A stretch of DNA of 64,000 bases from Snodgrassella gandavensis (GTDB taxonomy: Bacteria > Pseudomonadota > Gammaproteobacteria > Burkholderiales > Neisseriaceae): positions 62,001 through 126,000 of the forward strand of contig NZ_CAJZCE010000003.1 in NCBI RefSeq assembly GCF_914768025.1, written 5' to 3'. Every line of letters begins with the position of its first letter. Within the stretch, counting starts at the first letter, position 1. A program made the translations under genes and the position numbers. Shown in pieces: positions 27,539 through 37,821 of this stretch. Below the pieces are notes generated by a model that had not been told where the DNA came from, searched no databases, and saw only the letters and a list, made by a program, of their open reading frames with translations.

Positions 27539-28726
27539 TTAAATATGCACAAAAGCGGTAATGGCTGCTTTTAATCGTTGTAACCCAGCCTGTAAATCAG
27601 CATCAGTCAACAAGAGACTTGGAGCCAGACGCAACACATCGTTACCTGCAACCAAAACCAGCAAGCCATGTTGCAATGCTAACTGCATTAACTGTACCGC
27701 CTGCCCGCTATATGCCTCAGACATCACACAGCCAAGCAACAGCCCCTGCCCCCTTACCTGAGAAAACACACCCGTTGTTGCACCTAATTCCTGCAATCCA
27801 GCCTGCAATTTTTCTCCCTGCTGCTGCACATTCTGCATGGTTTCCGGTGTATTAATAATATCAAAAGCAGCGCAACCAACAGCACACGCAAGCGGATTAC
27901 CACCAAATGTGCTTCCGTGACTGCCGGGCGTAAAACTGTTTCCAACTTTGGCGGTAGTAAGCATGGCACCTATCGGAATACCACCACCCAGTGCTTTAGC
28001 GCTGGAAACAATATCCGGCTGCACATCATAGTATTGATGTGCAAATAATTTTCCGGTACGCCCCATACCAGTCTGCACTTCATCAAAAATCAGTAATGCC
28101 TGATGTCGGTCACAGGCCTCTCTGGCTGCCTGCAAAAACTCTCTGGCTGCCGGCAATACACCACTTTCCCCCTGTATCGGTTCAATAACAACTGCACAGG
28201 TTTTATCACTAACCGCAGCTTCAATAGCGGCAACATCATTAAACGAAATATGCCGAATTCCTTCTGGTAAAGGTGCAAAGTCATCACTATATTTTGGTTG
28301 CCCGCCAACCGAAACAGTAAACAGCGTGCGCCCATGAAAACCATTAACACAGGCTATAATCTCGTGCTTATCAACGCCAGAGAAATGATCGCGTGCATAT
28401 TTGCGAGCCAGCTTGAATGCAGCCTCATTTGCCTCTGCTCCAGAATTACAAAAAAACACCTGCTCTGCAAACGTATGCTTTACCAGCCGCTGCGCCAAAT
28501 CCTGAGCTGGTTGTGTGGTATAAATATTGGAAATATGCCACAGCTTATGCGCTTGCGTAGTGAGCGCTTCAATTAATACCGGATGGCAATGTCCCAACGC
28601 ATTAACGGCGATACCACCAGCCAAATCAATGTATTCCTGCCCATTCTCATCCCAGACCCTGCTGCCCTGCGCATGCTCAGGACGTACAGGCGCAAAATTA
28701 AAATTAGGTGTTAGATAATTACGCAT
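27539..28726 (-). CDS. argD: Acetylornithine aminotransferase
   Basis: A 395-residue class III PLP aminotransferase. ArgD converts N-acetylglutamate semialdehyde to N-acetylornithine in arginine synthesis and often doubles as succinyldiaminopimelate aminotransferase in lysine synthesis. The motifs are all in place: DLAGGIAVNALGHCHP near residues 34-49, CNSGAEANEAAFKLAR near 94-109, the E-x-Q-G of VIEPIQGESG, FDEVQTGMGRTGK near 210-222 and the PLP lysine in SSAKALGGGIPIGAM near 240. It leads the minus-strand run argD-sirtuin-hemC-hemD-hemX-hemY-hemE. No terminator separates it from the sirtuin gene. Confidence 0.94.
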   Translation of the reverse strand: MRNYLTPNFNFAPVRPEHAQGSRVWDENGQEYIDLAGGIAVNALGHCHPVLIEALTTQAHKLWHISNIYTTQPAQDLAQRLVKHTFAEQVFFCNSGAEANEAAFKLARKYARDHFSGVDKHEIIACVNGFHGRTLFTVSVGGQPKYSDDFAPLPEGIRHISFNDVAAIEAAVSDKTCAVVIEPIQGESGVLPAAREFLQAAREACDRHQALLIFDEVQTGMGRTGKLFAHQYYDVQPDIVSSAKALGGGIPIGAMLTTAKVGNSFTPGSHGSTFGGNPLACAVGCAAFDIINTPETMQNVQQQGEKLQAGLQELGATTGVFSQVRGQGLLLGCVMSEAYSGQAVQLMQLALQHGLLVLVAGNDVLRLAPSLLLTDADLQAGLQRLKAAITAFVHI

Positions 28727-29303
28727 CTTTCTCTCTATTTATCTATACAAACATTATTTATAAACAGCATAAATTTACAATAATCAACAGTCATCAAGAC
28801 TCTGATATCCAGTTATATCATAAACCTGATAAATCAAAATGGAAACCATAGCACAATCAGCTCCCATATCGAAAAAGGCTTTAGCAATTGAGGTAGGACT
28901 AGCAATCACAATACTTACTACAGAATTAGGTTAATACACACAAAACCATAACTTATCGGTTTGACAACTTAAAATCAGATTACATAACATTTCGCAACAA
29001 ATAAAGCATAAGCATTGAATGATAGTGCAGGTTTCACCTGATTCCTATTTCTATCATCCAATATCAATATTATTTTTTATCAAATACTTATACTAATAAT
29101 TACCATTTAGAATTCATTATACTGAACCAGTGTACAGCCTGAGAGTATATGCTTATACTGCCTCGCCATGACAAATTTGCTCAACTGATTTTTACTCTAT
29201 ATTGCTAAAAAAGACCAAAGTATGTAAAAACAGACCACAAAAATTTATTTGCTATATAAGCATAATCTTAAGAAAAATACGTTACAAAAATAGAATCCGC
29301 AGC
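28727..29303. other. AT-rich stretch upstream of argD
   Basis: Nearly 600 bases with stops in all frames on both strands and no recognisable gene. The argD promoter should lie at the low-coordinate end; the remainder may be decayed DNA like the GNAT pseudogene beside it. Confidence 0.45.
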
Positions 29304-29728
29304 ATCATCACAGTTCGAATCCCTTGCGACAATATGGAAATCATCCGTTTTCATTATTTACCGTTTTTTATTGCAAAATCATATTACCGCACTGCACCCA
29401 ATATGCTTGATGTCTGTTTACCCAATATCAGAGTTATAACTACCCGTAATGAAGCGGAAATAATTTATGGATTTGAGACATTCATGAAACCACATCGAAA
29501 CGCTATTTGTTGATGACGCAAGCCGCGAAAAAGCCGTAGATAAATTACTGTTGAGATATGCCATTAAATATTTTTCTGCAAACGAAATAAATATTAATGA
29601 GCATAACCCACAGAGTAATGCGCTTTAGCGTCAGGTGAGGTTTGCGCAGCTTAGTCACTCTAAGCTTAAATGATTATGATAATCCGTTTCCCTTACTACA
29701 TAAAAAGCTGGATTTATCATGTTTACTC
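29304..29728 (+). pseudogene. Broken GNAT-family N-acetyltransferase (YjaB-like)
   Basis: The pieces line up with small YjaB-type acetyltransferases. A front part in one frame holds IITVRIPCDNMEII and NEAEIIYGFETFMKPH. After a +1/-1 shift near 29495 comes IETLFVDDASREKAVDKLLL, then RYAIKYFSANEININEHNPQ, matching the family's acetyl-CoA binding strand and VNEQNPQA motif. A stop at 29627 and another shift lead to LNDYDNPFPLLHKKLDLS, the usual D-x-x-G-x-P-x-P-LLHL end. The acetyl-CoA loop (normally R-G-x-G-x-G/A) reads ASREKAVD, so it is degenerate too. No function is expected. Confidence 0.6.
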
Positions 29729-29753
29729 TCTCTTCCTATGAGAGAGAGTAAAC
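29721..29753. repeat. Perfect 12-bp inverted repeat
   Basis: GTTTACTCTCTC and GAGAGAGTAAAC flank a nine-base loop between the GNAT pseudogene and htpX. No T-run follows on either strand, so intrinsic termination is uncertain; it could still act as a convergent terminator or RNA-stabilising hairpin for htpX. Confidence 0.55.
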
Positions 29754-29800
29754 CGGTCACTAGTCAATTACTGGATATACTAATTCACAGAGCAAGGAAA

Positions 29801-30655
29801 TCACATCTGACGCAAACGATTAATCCGGTTGTCCAGAGTGGGATGGGTACTAAATAGAGGATCAGCAACCTCGCTGGCAATTCCCAGAGCCAACATACCA
29901 GCCGGCAAATGGCTTGTTTCACCTTTCAAGCGCTGTAAAGCTGCAATCATTTTCGGCGCGCCCACCAGACGGGCTGCGCCGGCATCTGCACGATATTCAC
30001 GCTGACGGCTAAACCACATCACAATCAAACTTGCCAGAAAACCAAAGAATATCTGTAAAATCATACTCACCATAAAGTAAGTATTCTGCGACACCTCACC
30101 ATCATCATTTCTGGCTGTAGCCTCAGCAATACGACGAGCCCAGAAAAAAACAAAGGTATTCACCACACCCTGTAACAACGTCATTGTCACCATATCACCA
30201 TTGCCAATATGTGCCATTTCATGAGCCAGTACCGCTTCTACTTCATCCTGCGACATACCGTGCAATAGGCCAGTACTGACAGCAACCAGCGAACTATTAC
30301 GAGTGGCACCAGTAGCAAACGCATTAGGTTCAGGTGAATCATAAATAGCCACTTCCGGCATAGTAATATTCCACTGACTGGCCAGATTGGCAACAGTATT
30401 TAACAACCATGCCTCTGCTGCCGTTTGTGGTTGACCAATTATTTGACCATTAACTGAACTGAGTGCCAGTGTTTTAGACATCATCAGAGAACTAAGGGAA
30501 CCGGTAAAGCCAACTACAGCGGCCAGCAATAACAAAGTACTGATAATATTACCATAGATATTAATTCCCAAAAGCGCACAGAGAATATTCAGAACAGCAT
30601 TAATGACAATGATAACTGCAAAATTGGTAGCAATAAACAATACAATGCGTTTCAC
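29801..30655 (-). CDS. htpX: Membrane metalloprotease HtpX
   Basis: A 284-residue M48 zinc protease of the inner membrane that degrades misfolded membrane proteins. Two N-terminal helices (residues ~4-25 and ~32-52) precede the catalytic HEMAH in [13 protein letters not shown] at about residue 139. Two further helices follow, then the third zinc ligand in the [14 protein letters not shown] region. The C-terminal [14 protein letters not shown] is typical. The start is GTG, preceded by AAAGGG with a good gap, giving the usual MKRIVLF N-terminus; a longer TTG-started frame is rejected. Monocistronic. Confidence 0.95.
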   Translation of the reverse strand: MKRIVLFIATNFAVIIVINAVLNILCALLGINIYGNIISTLLLLAAVVGFTGSLSSLMMSKTLALSSVNGQIIGQPQTAAEAWLLNTVANLASQWNITMPEVAIYDSPEPNAFATGATRNSSLVAVSTGLLHGMSQDEVEAVLAHEMAHIGNGDMVTMTLLQGVVNTFVFFWARRIAEATARNDDGEVSQNTYFMVSMILQIFFGFLASLIVMWFSRQREYRADAGAARLVGAPKMIAALQRLKGETSHLPAGMLALGIASEVADPLFSTHPTLDNRINRLRQM

Positions 30656-30893
30656 ATTATGCCCTTTTAATTTCTGCAAAATTTAATCAGCACAATATTA
30701 GTGACATACTAAAACATTAATAATCAGTTTTTCATCAAACTGGTTGGTGGAAATCAAAACCAAAACTCCCATAAAAGTATTATATAAAAACGATCAGGGT
30801 ATTGAATTTAACCATCTGAATTATGGCATCTAAACCATTTCAACCAATTCATATATGTCTTTATAATATTATAACATCAGAAACAGATAAGTT

Positions 30894-32153
30894 TCAGAGA
30901 CGCACTTCCCCATGCCCCAGAACAATCCATTTCTGACTGGTTAGCCCATGTAAGCCTACGGGGCCACGCACATGGATTTTATCAGTCGAAATACCAATCT
31001 CAGCACCCAGACCATACTCATACCCATCTGCAAATCGAGTCGATGCATTAACCATTACACTGGCTGAATCTACTGCACGCAAAAACAATTGTGCATGAGT
31101 TAAATCATTGGTAACAATAGTATCAGTATGATGGCTGCCATAGTGATTGATGTGGTTGATGGCTTCATTAACATCGGTCACAACTTTAATAGACAGAATC
31201 GGCGCCAGATATTCGGTTGACCAGTCAGCTTCGCTTGCCGGGATAACTTTATCAGCCAAAATTTGCTGAGTATGCACACAGCCACGTAACTCAACATTTT
31301 TTTCAGCATACTTTTGCTGTAGTAAAGGCAATAACTCTGCTGCACGACCGGCATGAACCAACAAAGTTTCCATGGTATTGCAAGTACCATAACGTGAAGT
31401 TTTGGCATTTACAGCAATATTAATCGCCATTTCTGTTGCAGCAGAGACATCAATATAAACATGACATACTCCGTCCAGATGCTTGATAACCGGTACACGC
31501 GCCATTTCATTCACCCGCTGCACCAGTCCTTTACCACCACGAGGGATAATTACATCTATATAATCAGGCAAATTCACTAAAACGTCCACACCAGCACGAT
31601 CGGTTTCCGTAATCAGATTGACAGCAGCTTCCGGTAATCCTGCCTTTTTAAGTGAGGCTGTAATGACAGCAGCAATTGCGCGATTACTGTTAATCGCTTC
31701 GCTTCCTCCACGTAAAATACAACTATTGCCAGATTTCAGGCATAAAATTGCAGCATCCAAAGTAACATTCGGTCGCGATTCATAAATCATACCAATAACA
31801 CCTAACGGCACACGCATTTTACCAAGCGTAATACCACTGGGCAGAGTACGAAATTCATCCATCTCACCCACAGGATCAGCAAGTGCAACCACCTGATGCA
31901 CGCCATCAATCATGGCCTCAATACTACGCTCAGTAAGTTGCAACCGATCCAGCAACGCAGCATCCAACCCCTGCTGACGTGCTAAGTTCATATCAATTTC
32001 ATTGGCAGCAAGAATGACTTCTTGCTGTGCAGCCAAATTTTCCGCAATAAAAGACAAAGCCAAATTTTTTTGCGCAGCAGAAACAGCAGTTAAAGAAAAA
32101 TATGCTTCTTTGGCTGCTTTGGCCGTTTCAGTAATATATTTGGTTAATACCAT
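30894..32153 (-). CDS. proA: Gamma-glutamyl phosphate reductase
   Basis: A 419-residue aldehyde-dehydrogenase-type enzyme that reduces gamma-glutamyl phosphate to glutamate semialdehyde with NADPH, the second step of proline synthesis. Evidence: [19 protein letters not shown] (residues ~117-135), [25 protein letters not shown] and the catalytic cysteine in [15 protein letters not shown] at about 255-269. [26 protein letters not shown] closes the signature. Length is standard. The proB kinase gene is not in this window. It is transcribed alone, with 160-240 bases on either side. Confidence 0.97.
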   Translation of the reverse strand: MVLTKYITETAKAAKEAYFSLTAVSAAQKNLALSFIAENLAAQQEVILAANEIDMNLARQQGLDAALLDRLQLTERSIEAMIDGVHQVVALADPVGEMDEFRTLPSGITLGKMRVPLGVIGMIYESRPNVTLDAAILCLKSGNSCILRGGSEAINSNRAIAAVITASLKKAGLPEAAVNLITETDRAGVDVLVNLPDYIDVIIPRGGKGLVQRVNEMARVPVIKHLDGVCHVYIDVSAATEMAINIAVNAKTSRYGTCNTMETLLVHAGRAAELLPLLQQKYAEKNVELRGCVHTQQILADKVIPASEADWSTEYLAPILSIKVVTDVNEAINHINHYGSHHTDTIVTNDLTHAQLFLRAVDSASVMVNASTRFADGYEYGLGAEIGISTDKIHVRGPVGLHGLTSQKWIVLGHGEVRL

Positions 32154-32314
32154 GCGAATTTACTTTCCAGAAAACAACGCAAAATCATTCTTATTCTCAT
32201 ATAAAATCACACAGGACACATTTACCCAACTATAACAACACTTGCATATACCCTGAAATCCGAATTATACGTAAACATCATTACGCTTAACAGTACAGCA
32301 AAACAACGGCAAAA

Positions 32315-33247
32315 CTAATCAATATGCGTATCTGTTGAATCTTTAAACTGAGTTTGCGGCTTTAGTACAATCAGATTATCAACAGCACCGATCGCATTAA
32401 TATCCTTACCCGGATAATCAAGTTCGGTTAGAAAATGACGAATACAATTGAGACGCGCACGTTTTTTATCATCAGACTTAATCACTGTCCACGGCGCATC
32501 ACCAGTATGCGTGTGAAAAAACATATCGTTTTTGGCTGCGGTATAATCGTCCCAACGATCCAGAGACTGAATATCAACTGGCGAAAGTTTCCAGTGTTTT
32601 AACGGATCGTCACGTCGAGAAATAAACCGGCGCAACTGCTCTTCTCTTGAAACAGAAAACCAGAACTTAAACAAATAAATACCACTATTTACCAGCATCC
32701 GTTCCAATTCTGGCGTCTGACGCATGAACTGTAAGTATTCATGTGGCTGACAAAAGCCCATTACCCGTTCCACACCAGCACGGTTATACCAGGAACGATC
32801 AAAGAACACCATCTCTCCACTGGTAGGTAAACGTTCAATATAGCGCTGAAAATACCACTGACCTTTTTCTGTCTCAGTCGGTTTTTCCAGAGCCACTACC
32901 CGAGCACCACGTGGATTAAGATGCTCCATGAAGCGCTTGATTGTTCCACCCTTACCGGCAGCATCCCGACCTTCAAACAAGCACACAATCTTCTGACCAG
33001 ACTGCTTAACCCAGTTTTGCACTTTCAATAATTCAATTTGCAATTTGGCTTTTTCTCGTTCATAGGTTGCACGCCGCATACGTGTCCGATAAGGATAGCT
33101 TGCTGGTAAAGGGGCAGTAGAGGAATCCTCAGCCGAATGTTTACCCTGATATTCCAGCACGCTTTTTTCAAAAACATTTAAGTTGGTATCTTTATCTTGG
33201 TTATTACCTTCATTAGACTGGCCGGATTGTAATTGCTGCTCACTCAT
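32315..33247 (-). CDS. ppk2: Polyphosphate kinase 2
   Basis: A 310-residue PPK2 family enzyme, which transfers phosphate between polyphosphate and nucleotides (commonly forming GTP/ATP from polyphosphate). The Walker A loop GRDAAGKGG is at residues 93-101 and the Walker B/lid-linked motif DRSWYNRAGVERVMGF begins at D150; FISRRDDPLKHWKLSP and WDDYTAAKNDMFFHT are further hallmarks. The first ~45 residues are polar and probably disordered. AAAGGAG precedes the ATG with a four-base gap, a strong start. It stands alone. Nucleotide preference cannot be read from the sequence. Confidence 0.93.
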   Translation of the reverse strand: MSEQQLQSGQSNEGNNQDKDTNLNVFEKSVLEYQGKHSAEDSSTAPLPASYPYRTRMRRATYEREKAKLQIELLKVQNWVKQSGQKIVCLFEGRDAAGKGGTIKRFMEHLNPRGARVVALEKPTETEKGQWYFQRYIERLPTSGEMVFFDRSWYNRAGVERVMGFCQPHEYLQFMRQTPELERMLVNSGIYLFKFWFSVSREEQLRRFISRRDDPLKHWKLSPVDIQSLDRWDDYTAAKNDMFFHTHTGDAPWTVIKSDDKKRARLNCIRHFLTELDYPGKDINAIGAVDNLIVLKPQTQFKDSTDTHID

Positions 33248-33506
33248 ATTACTCCTTTCCTCTCTGGTTCCGAATAAACCAAAAATTTTCTTTTTTAAAA
33301 AATGTGATAATCCGTCTAAGTATTGTAACTCAATGGCGCATTTAACTTACCAAATAATCAATTATTATTCAAATAATCTATTGAGTTATTGATATCTGTG
33401 CATAATTTTTTAGTTAGCCACCAACTAGATTACCTGCAATTATTGCAATTTACGCAGCAAGTCCAACTTATCCAAACATACATCAACACCCTGTCTGTAT
33501 ACCAGT

Positions 33507-33536
33507 AAAAACGGGTAATCAAAACTGATTACCCGT
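33507..33536 (-). terminator. Probable terminator of mrcA
   Basis: ACGGGTAATCA and TGATTACCCGT form a perfect 11-pair stem with a four-base loop, 28 bases after the mrcA stop codon. The T-tract on the minus strand is short (TTTTA), so termination may be partial. Confidence 0.7.
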
Positions 33537-33563
33537 TGCAAGAGGTTATAACTCTGCTGATTG

Positions 33564-35909
33564 CTAAAACAGTGAATCTAACTGACCATTATTGCCAGAC
33601 TGTGGAGCAATCGGTATTTCACTAGCATCATCAGCACCCTCACTATCATTTGTTGTGGACGTTACCGGGCCATCTGCTCGATTATCCAGCGGCAAATCAG
33701 GATTGGTTGTCTGAAATTCTTTAAGAAAATATTCACCAGATTTCTGCACAATACCTGCTGGAACCGGGGTATTTACAATCGGCTTGCCTTTCAATGCATA
33801 GCGCATATAATCCAACCACACCGGTAAGGCAATAGTACCACCAAAGGCTGAACGTCCCATGCTGCGAGGGCGGTCAAAACCAATATATACTGCACTAACC
33901 ACATTCGGATTAAAACCCACAAACCATGCATCCTTATTATCATTGGTTGTGCCCGTTTTACCCGCAATATCACTTCGACCCAGTGCACGAGCGCCATAAG
34001 CAGTACCATGATTAACCACATCTTTCATCATGTGATACAAAATATATGCATTACGCGGATCAATAGCCAGCGGCGCATTCTGATTAGCCACCAGTGGCTG
34101 CATCTGTGCACGTAAATTACCACGACTATCATAAATCCGGTCAATGACATAATTGGAAACTTTGAAACCGCCATTGGCAAAAATAGCATAACCTTCCGCC
34201 ATCTGCATGGGCGTTACCTGACCACTGCCTAGTGCCATGGATAAACTGTTCGGAATCTGATCTGAACGAAAACCGAAATGTTGCACATACTGTCTGGCAT
34301 AATCAACGCCCATTGCCATCAATATACGGATTGAAACCATATTCTTGGATGCTGTTAATGCCTGACGCAGCGTAATTAGCCCAGCATAACGTCCATCCGA
34401 ATTTTTAGGAGTCCAAGGACGCCCACCAGCACCCAGCCCGGGTAAAACTATCGGAGCATCATTTACCATGGTTGCAGGGGTAAAGCCCTTTGCAATAGCT
34501 GCAGAATAAATAAACGGTTTAAAAGAAGAACCTGGCTGACGCTTGGCCTGAGTAGCACGATTAAAGCTGCGCCGATAATAATCATAACCACCAACCAGTG
34601 CTCTTACTGCACCAGTCTGTGCATCCAGAGCAACAATTGCACCCTGAAGTTCCGGCTGCTGCACAACACGAAAGCTCTTACCATCCCCACGCACATGCAC
34701 CACCGACCCAACGCGGATAGAAGCTTCTGCTAATTTGTCATTATTAATAGCACGCTTAATCCAGTTATAGCTATTGCCGCCAATCCTATTTTCACCCACA
34801 CCGGCTATGTATACCACAATAGAATTTGAACCCAATGCAGTCACGACAGCTGGCAGCATACCATCCACCGCTGAACGACTAGCCAGATACTGCTCTATCT
34901 GCTCATCACGGATATCATCCGGAATCCTACCCAGATCAAAAAAACCTTCTGCTCCCCGGTAGGTCGCACCCTTATCAAAATTAGTCAGTACTTTACGCAA
35001 TGCCTGTGTAGCTACAGCCTGATCCTGTGAATTGACTGTGGTATACACCCGAAAACCCTGAGTGTAGGCTGCATCACCATATTTTTCATACATCTGCTGA
35101 CGTACCAATTCTGCAACATACAGAGCGTTCTGATCGATAGCCTGCTGATAATGTACATACTGTAACGGTTCAGCAAAGGCCGCATCAGCCTGAGCAGGAG
35201 TAATCTTGCCCAATTCCACCATATTATTCAGGATATAGCGCTGACGCATTTTAGCTCGTTGCGGATTTACAACAGGATTAAAAGTGGATGGTGCTTTGGG
35301 TAGACCGGCCAGAATCGTTGCCTCAGCCAAATCCAGTTTTTGCACCGGTTTATTAAAATACATCAGAGATGCGGCCGCAAAACCGTAGGCACGTTGCCCC
35401 AGATAAATTTGATTAAAATAAAGCTCAAGAATCTGATCTTTAGTTAATTTCTGCTCAATCTTGTAGGCAAGAAGAGCTTCGTTAAATTTACGTGTATATG
35501 TGCGCTCATTAGTGAGATAAAAATTACGCGCTACCTGCTGGGTAATCGTACTGGCTCCTGACTGTACGCCACCAGTCATATTGAAAATCAGCGCGCGGGT
35601 AATACCAATAAAATCAACTCCACCGTGTTCATAAAAACGTTTATCCTCAGCGGCCACTACTGCGTCCTTGAGCACCTGAGGAAAGTCATTGATTCGGGTA
35701 AAAGCACGTCGTTCTTCACCAAACTGCCCCATTAGCTTACCATCAGCAGAATAGATTGTTAGCGGCATCTTGGGTTGATAATGAGTCACAGCTTCCAAAG
35801 ACGGCAATTTAGGATAGGTAACCAGAATTGCAATTGCCACCAGACCAGCAACAAAAAGCCCCAGCCCAACAAAAAGACCTACGGTAGATAGTAATAATTT
35901 TCTAATCAT
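33564..35909 (-). CDS. mrcA: Penicillin-binding protein 1A (bifunctional transglycosylase/transpeptidase)
   Basis: A 781-residue class A PBP that polymerises and cross-links peptidoglycan in the periplasm. An N-terminal anchor helix (residues ~5-30) is followed by the glycosyltransferase domain with EDKRFYEHGGVDFIGITRA and GASTITQQVARNFYLTNERT at about 90-130. The transpeptidase domain shows SFKP (GSSFKPFIYSAA), SKN (ASKNMVSIRI) and KTGTTNDNKDAWFVGF. An OB-like insert lies between. TTG opens the longest frame; the inner ATG is used. It is divergent from pilM across 140 bases, the ponA-pilM arrangement of Neisseria. In Neisseria the gene is called ponA. Confidence 0.95.
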   Translation of the reverse strand: MIRKLLLSTVGLFVGLGLFVAGLVAIAILVTYPKLPSLEAVTHYQPKMPLTIYSADGKLMGQFGEERRAFTRINDFPQVLKDAVVAAEDKRFYEHGGVDFIGITRALIFNMTGGVQSGASTITQQVARNFYLTNERTYTRKFNEALLAYKIEQKLTKDQILELYFNQIYLGQRAYGFAAASLMYFNKPVQKLDLAEATILAGLPKAPSTFNPVVNPQRAKMRQRYILNNMVELGKITPAQADAAFAEPLQYVHYQQAIDQNALYVAELVRQQMYEKYGDAAYTQGFRVYTTVNSQDQAVATQALRKVLTNFDKGATYRGAEGFFDLGRIPDDIRDEQIEQYLASRSAVDGMLPAVVTALGSNSIVVYIAGVGENRIGGNSYNWIKRAINNDKLAEASIRVGSVVHVRGDGKSFRVVQQPELQGAIVALDAQTGAVRALVGGYDYYRRSFNRATQAKRQPGSSFKPFIYSAAIAKGFTPATMVNDAPIVLPGLGAGGRPWTPKNSDGRYAGLITLRQALTASKNMVSIRILMAMGVDYARQYVQHFGFRSDQIPNSLSMALGSGQVTPMQMAEGYAIFANGGFKVSNYVIDRIYDSRGNLRAQMQPLVANQNAPLAIDPRNAYILYHMMKDVVNHGTAYGARALGRSDIAGKTGTTNDNKDAWFVGFNPNVVSAVYIGFDRPRSMGRSAFGGTIALPVWLDYMRYALKGKPIVNTPVPAGIVQKSGEYFLKEFQTTNPDLPLDNRADGPVTSTTNDSEGADDASEIPIAPQSGNNGQLDSLF

Positions 35910-36048
35910 AATCAACTTATTTTCATTTAAAGGCTGCGAAACATATTCAAAATAAAGTAAACTTTGTTCTGCATTTCGTTAGCAATATACAATAGCGATT
36001 TTTAAAGTACGAGATCACTCATTTGATAAACAGACAGAAAGCCCTTTC

Positions 36049-37137
36049 ATGAAAATGAATAATTTCAAAATAAATTCAAAGAATAAGAAGGTGGCCACAA
36101 CTTCCTCGAGACAATGTCTTGGTATCAGTATTACTGATAAAAGTATTAACATGGTGCTATTGAATGCACGCAGTTTAAATCAATTTCGTCTCGAAAAATA
36201 CGTTGTTGTCCCTCTGCCAAAAAATATAATTGGTAATGGCAACATCGAAAATCACGATGAACTTGTTGCTCATCTGCAACAGGCAAAACAAAAACTTCAA
36301 AGTAATTGTCGCAACATTACCGTAGCCATTTCACAAAAACAGGCCTCCATTCGATTTCTCAGCCGAACCGAGGATACGGAGTATACCGAAGAAGAACAGA
36401 TTATGGCTGAACTAAGTCAATATGACTCTCTTGATAACGTCAGTTATGATTACCAAAATATCAGTACTAATGATCAGGGCGGAGAGAATCTGCTACTAGT
36501 CAATAGTAAGCGGGATGATGTCGATATGCTGATGGATGCATATACTGAAGCAGGCATTACGCCCACACAAATGGATGTCGATTTACTGGCAGTAATAAAC
36601 AGCGCCATTACTTGGATCAATATCAGACAACCAGATCTTGCCAATAAATGTATTGCTGTATTCAATATTGATTACAGGGAAACACAGGCAATTATCATGC
36701 GTCATGGCAAACTCCTGTACAAACAAGAAATTAACCTAGGCTATGACCACCTGATACAGTCTTTACGACGCAACTATCAACTTACCGAAGAAGAAGCTTG
36801 GGACATGCTTTATAGCCCATCCAAGCCTGAAAATTATAACTCAGCCGTAGCACAGCCATTTCAGCAACAGTTTATTCAGGAAATTCAGCGGGTTTTACAG
36901 TTTTACTTTACTTCTGCCAGTCAGGAAAACGAAATTGAGGAAATTCTGATTTTCAGTTATGGCAACAATGGAAGCAATGGGTTCACTGATAGTATCAGCC
37001 AACAAACCCGCATCCCGGCACAACAGATTAACCCCATACTGTTAGCACAACCCGGTGATAGTATCGAACAGGCAAAATTACAACTGGACAGTAGTTTATT
37101 AACTGTTGCCTTTGGTCTGGCCGTAAGAGGATTATAA
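36049..37137 (+). CDS. pilM: Type IV pilus assembly protein PilM
   Basis: A 362-residue actin-like cytoplasmic protein that binds the PilN N-terminus and links the inner-membrane alignment complex to the pilus motors. The fold is marked by LGISITDKSINMVLLN (residues ~23-38), DVDLLAVINSAITW and CIAVFNIDYRETQAIIMRHGKLLYKQEINLGYDHL. The first 20 residues are basic and Ser/Lys/Asn-rich and seem longer than usual. In many PilM proteins the first strand carries the phosphate loop; here it is GISITDKSIN. The gene leads pilMNOPQ, with one base before pilN. Its promoter must lie in the 140 bases shared with mrcA. Confidence 0.94.
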   Translation: MKMNNFKINSKNKKVATTSSRQCLGISITDKSINMVLLNARSLNQFRLEKYVVVPLPKNIIGNGNIENHDELVAHLQQAKQKLQSNCRNITVAISQKQASIRFLSRTEDTEYTEEEQIMAELSQYDSLDNVSYDYQNISTNDQGGENLLLVNSKRDDVDMLMDAYTEAGITPTQMDVDLLAVINSAITWINIRQPDLANKCIAVFNIDYRETQAIIMRHGKLLYKQEINLGYDHLIQSLRRNYQLTEEEAWDMLYSPSKPENYNSAVAQPFQQQFIQEIQRVLQFYFTSASQENEIEEILIFSYGNNGSNGFTDSISQQTRIPAQQINPILLAQPGDSIEQAKLQLDSSLLTVAFGLAVRGL

Positions 37138-37138
37138 G

Positions 37139-37807
37139 ATGTTACCTTTATTAAAAATTAACCTACTGCCTTATCGTGAAGTATTGCAGGCTAAACAAAA
37201 GAAGCAGTTTCAGACTTTATTGGCAGGAGCAGCCGTAATTGGCCTCGGGCTGGCATTTCTAGGTTATACAGCTTTTGAAGGTCGAGTAAGCAGTCAGGAA
37301 AGCCGTAATCAAGTTTTAAAAAATGGTATAAGCAAACTGGATACAGAGATTAGCGAGATTGCCAAACTGCAAGAAGAGCGAAAAAACTTTATGGCGCGAC
37401 AAGAAAAAGTTGCGGAACTGTCTCATAAACGTTTTGAAGCAGCCCGTATACTAGACACACTGAATGCTGTAGCCCCCATGGGATTATATATAACCAGCAT
37501 CGAAGCTCAGGATGCCAATACGTATACAATTAATGGCAAAGCATTCAGTGATGCCAAAACTGCTGCATTCATGAGCGCATTACCAGGTAAACTTTTCAGT
37601 ACTCCTGAATTGTTAAATATTAAACGGGTTAATAATACGCAAGAATTCAGCATCCGCGTACAATTAAATAGCAATATTGGCCAGCAGGAAGACCTTTTCG
37701 AGACTAATCAGGTCATTAGTTCAAATCCAACACCTGCGGAACAAAATCTGGCAATAGAAAAACCACAAAATCAGGTTGCATCTGATGCATCAGCAGCATC
37801 AAATTGA
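37139..37807 (+). CDS. pilN: Type IV pilus assembly protein PilN
   Basis: A 222-residue bitopic protein. The cytoplasmic N-terminus carries the PilM-binding motif LLKINLLPYREVLQ (residues ~4-17, the family's IN-LP-R signature). One transmembrane helix spans about residues 27-45, followed by a coiled coil at ~48-100 (rich in E, K, Q) and a periplasmic ferredoxin-like domain (LNAVAPMGLYITSIEAQDANTYTINGKA). It pairs with PilO to form the inner-membrane platform. The C-terminal 40 residues are polar and low in complexity. It starts one base after the pilM stop, so the two are translationally coupled. Confidence 0.94.
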   Translation: MLPLLKINLLPYREVLQAKQKKQFQTLLAGAAVIGLGLAFLGYTAFEGRVSSQESRNQVLKNGISKLDTEISEIAKLQEERKNFMARQEKVAELSHKRFEAARILDTLNAVAPMGLYITSIEAQDANTYTINGKAFSDAKTAAFMSALPGKLFSTPELLNIKRVNNTQEFSIRVQLNSNIGQQEDLFETNQVISSNPTPAEQNLAIEKPQNQVASDASAASN

Positions 37808-37821
37808 AGGAGTAGTTGAAT

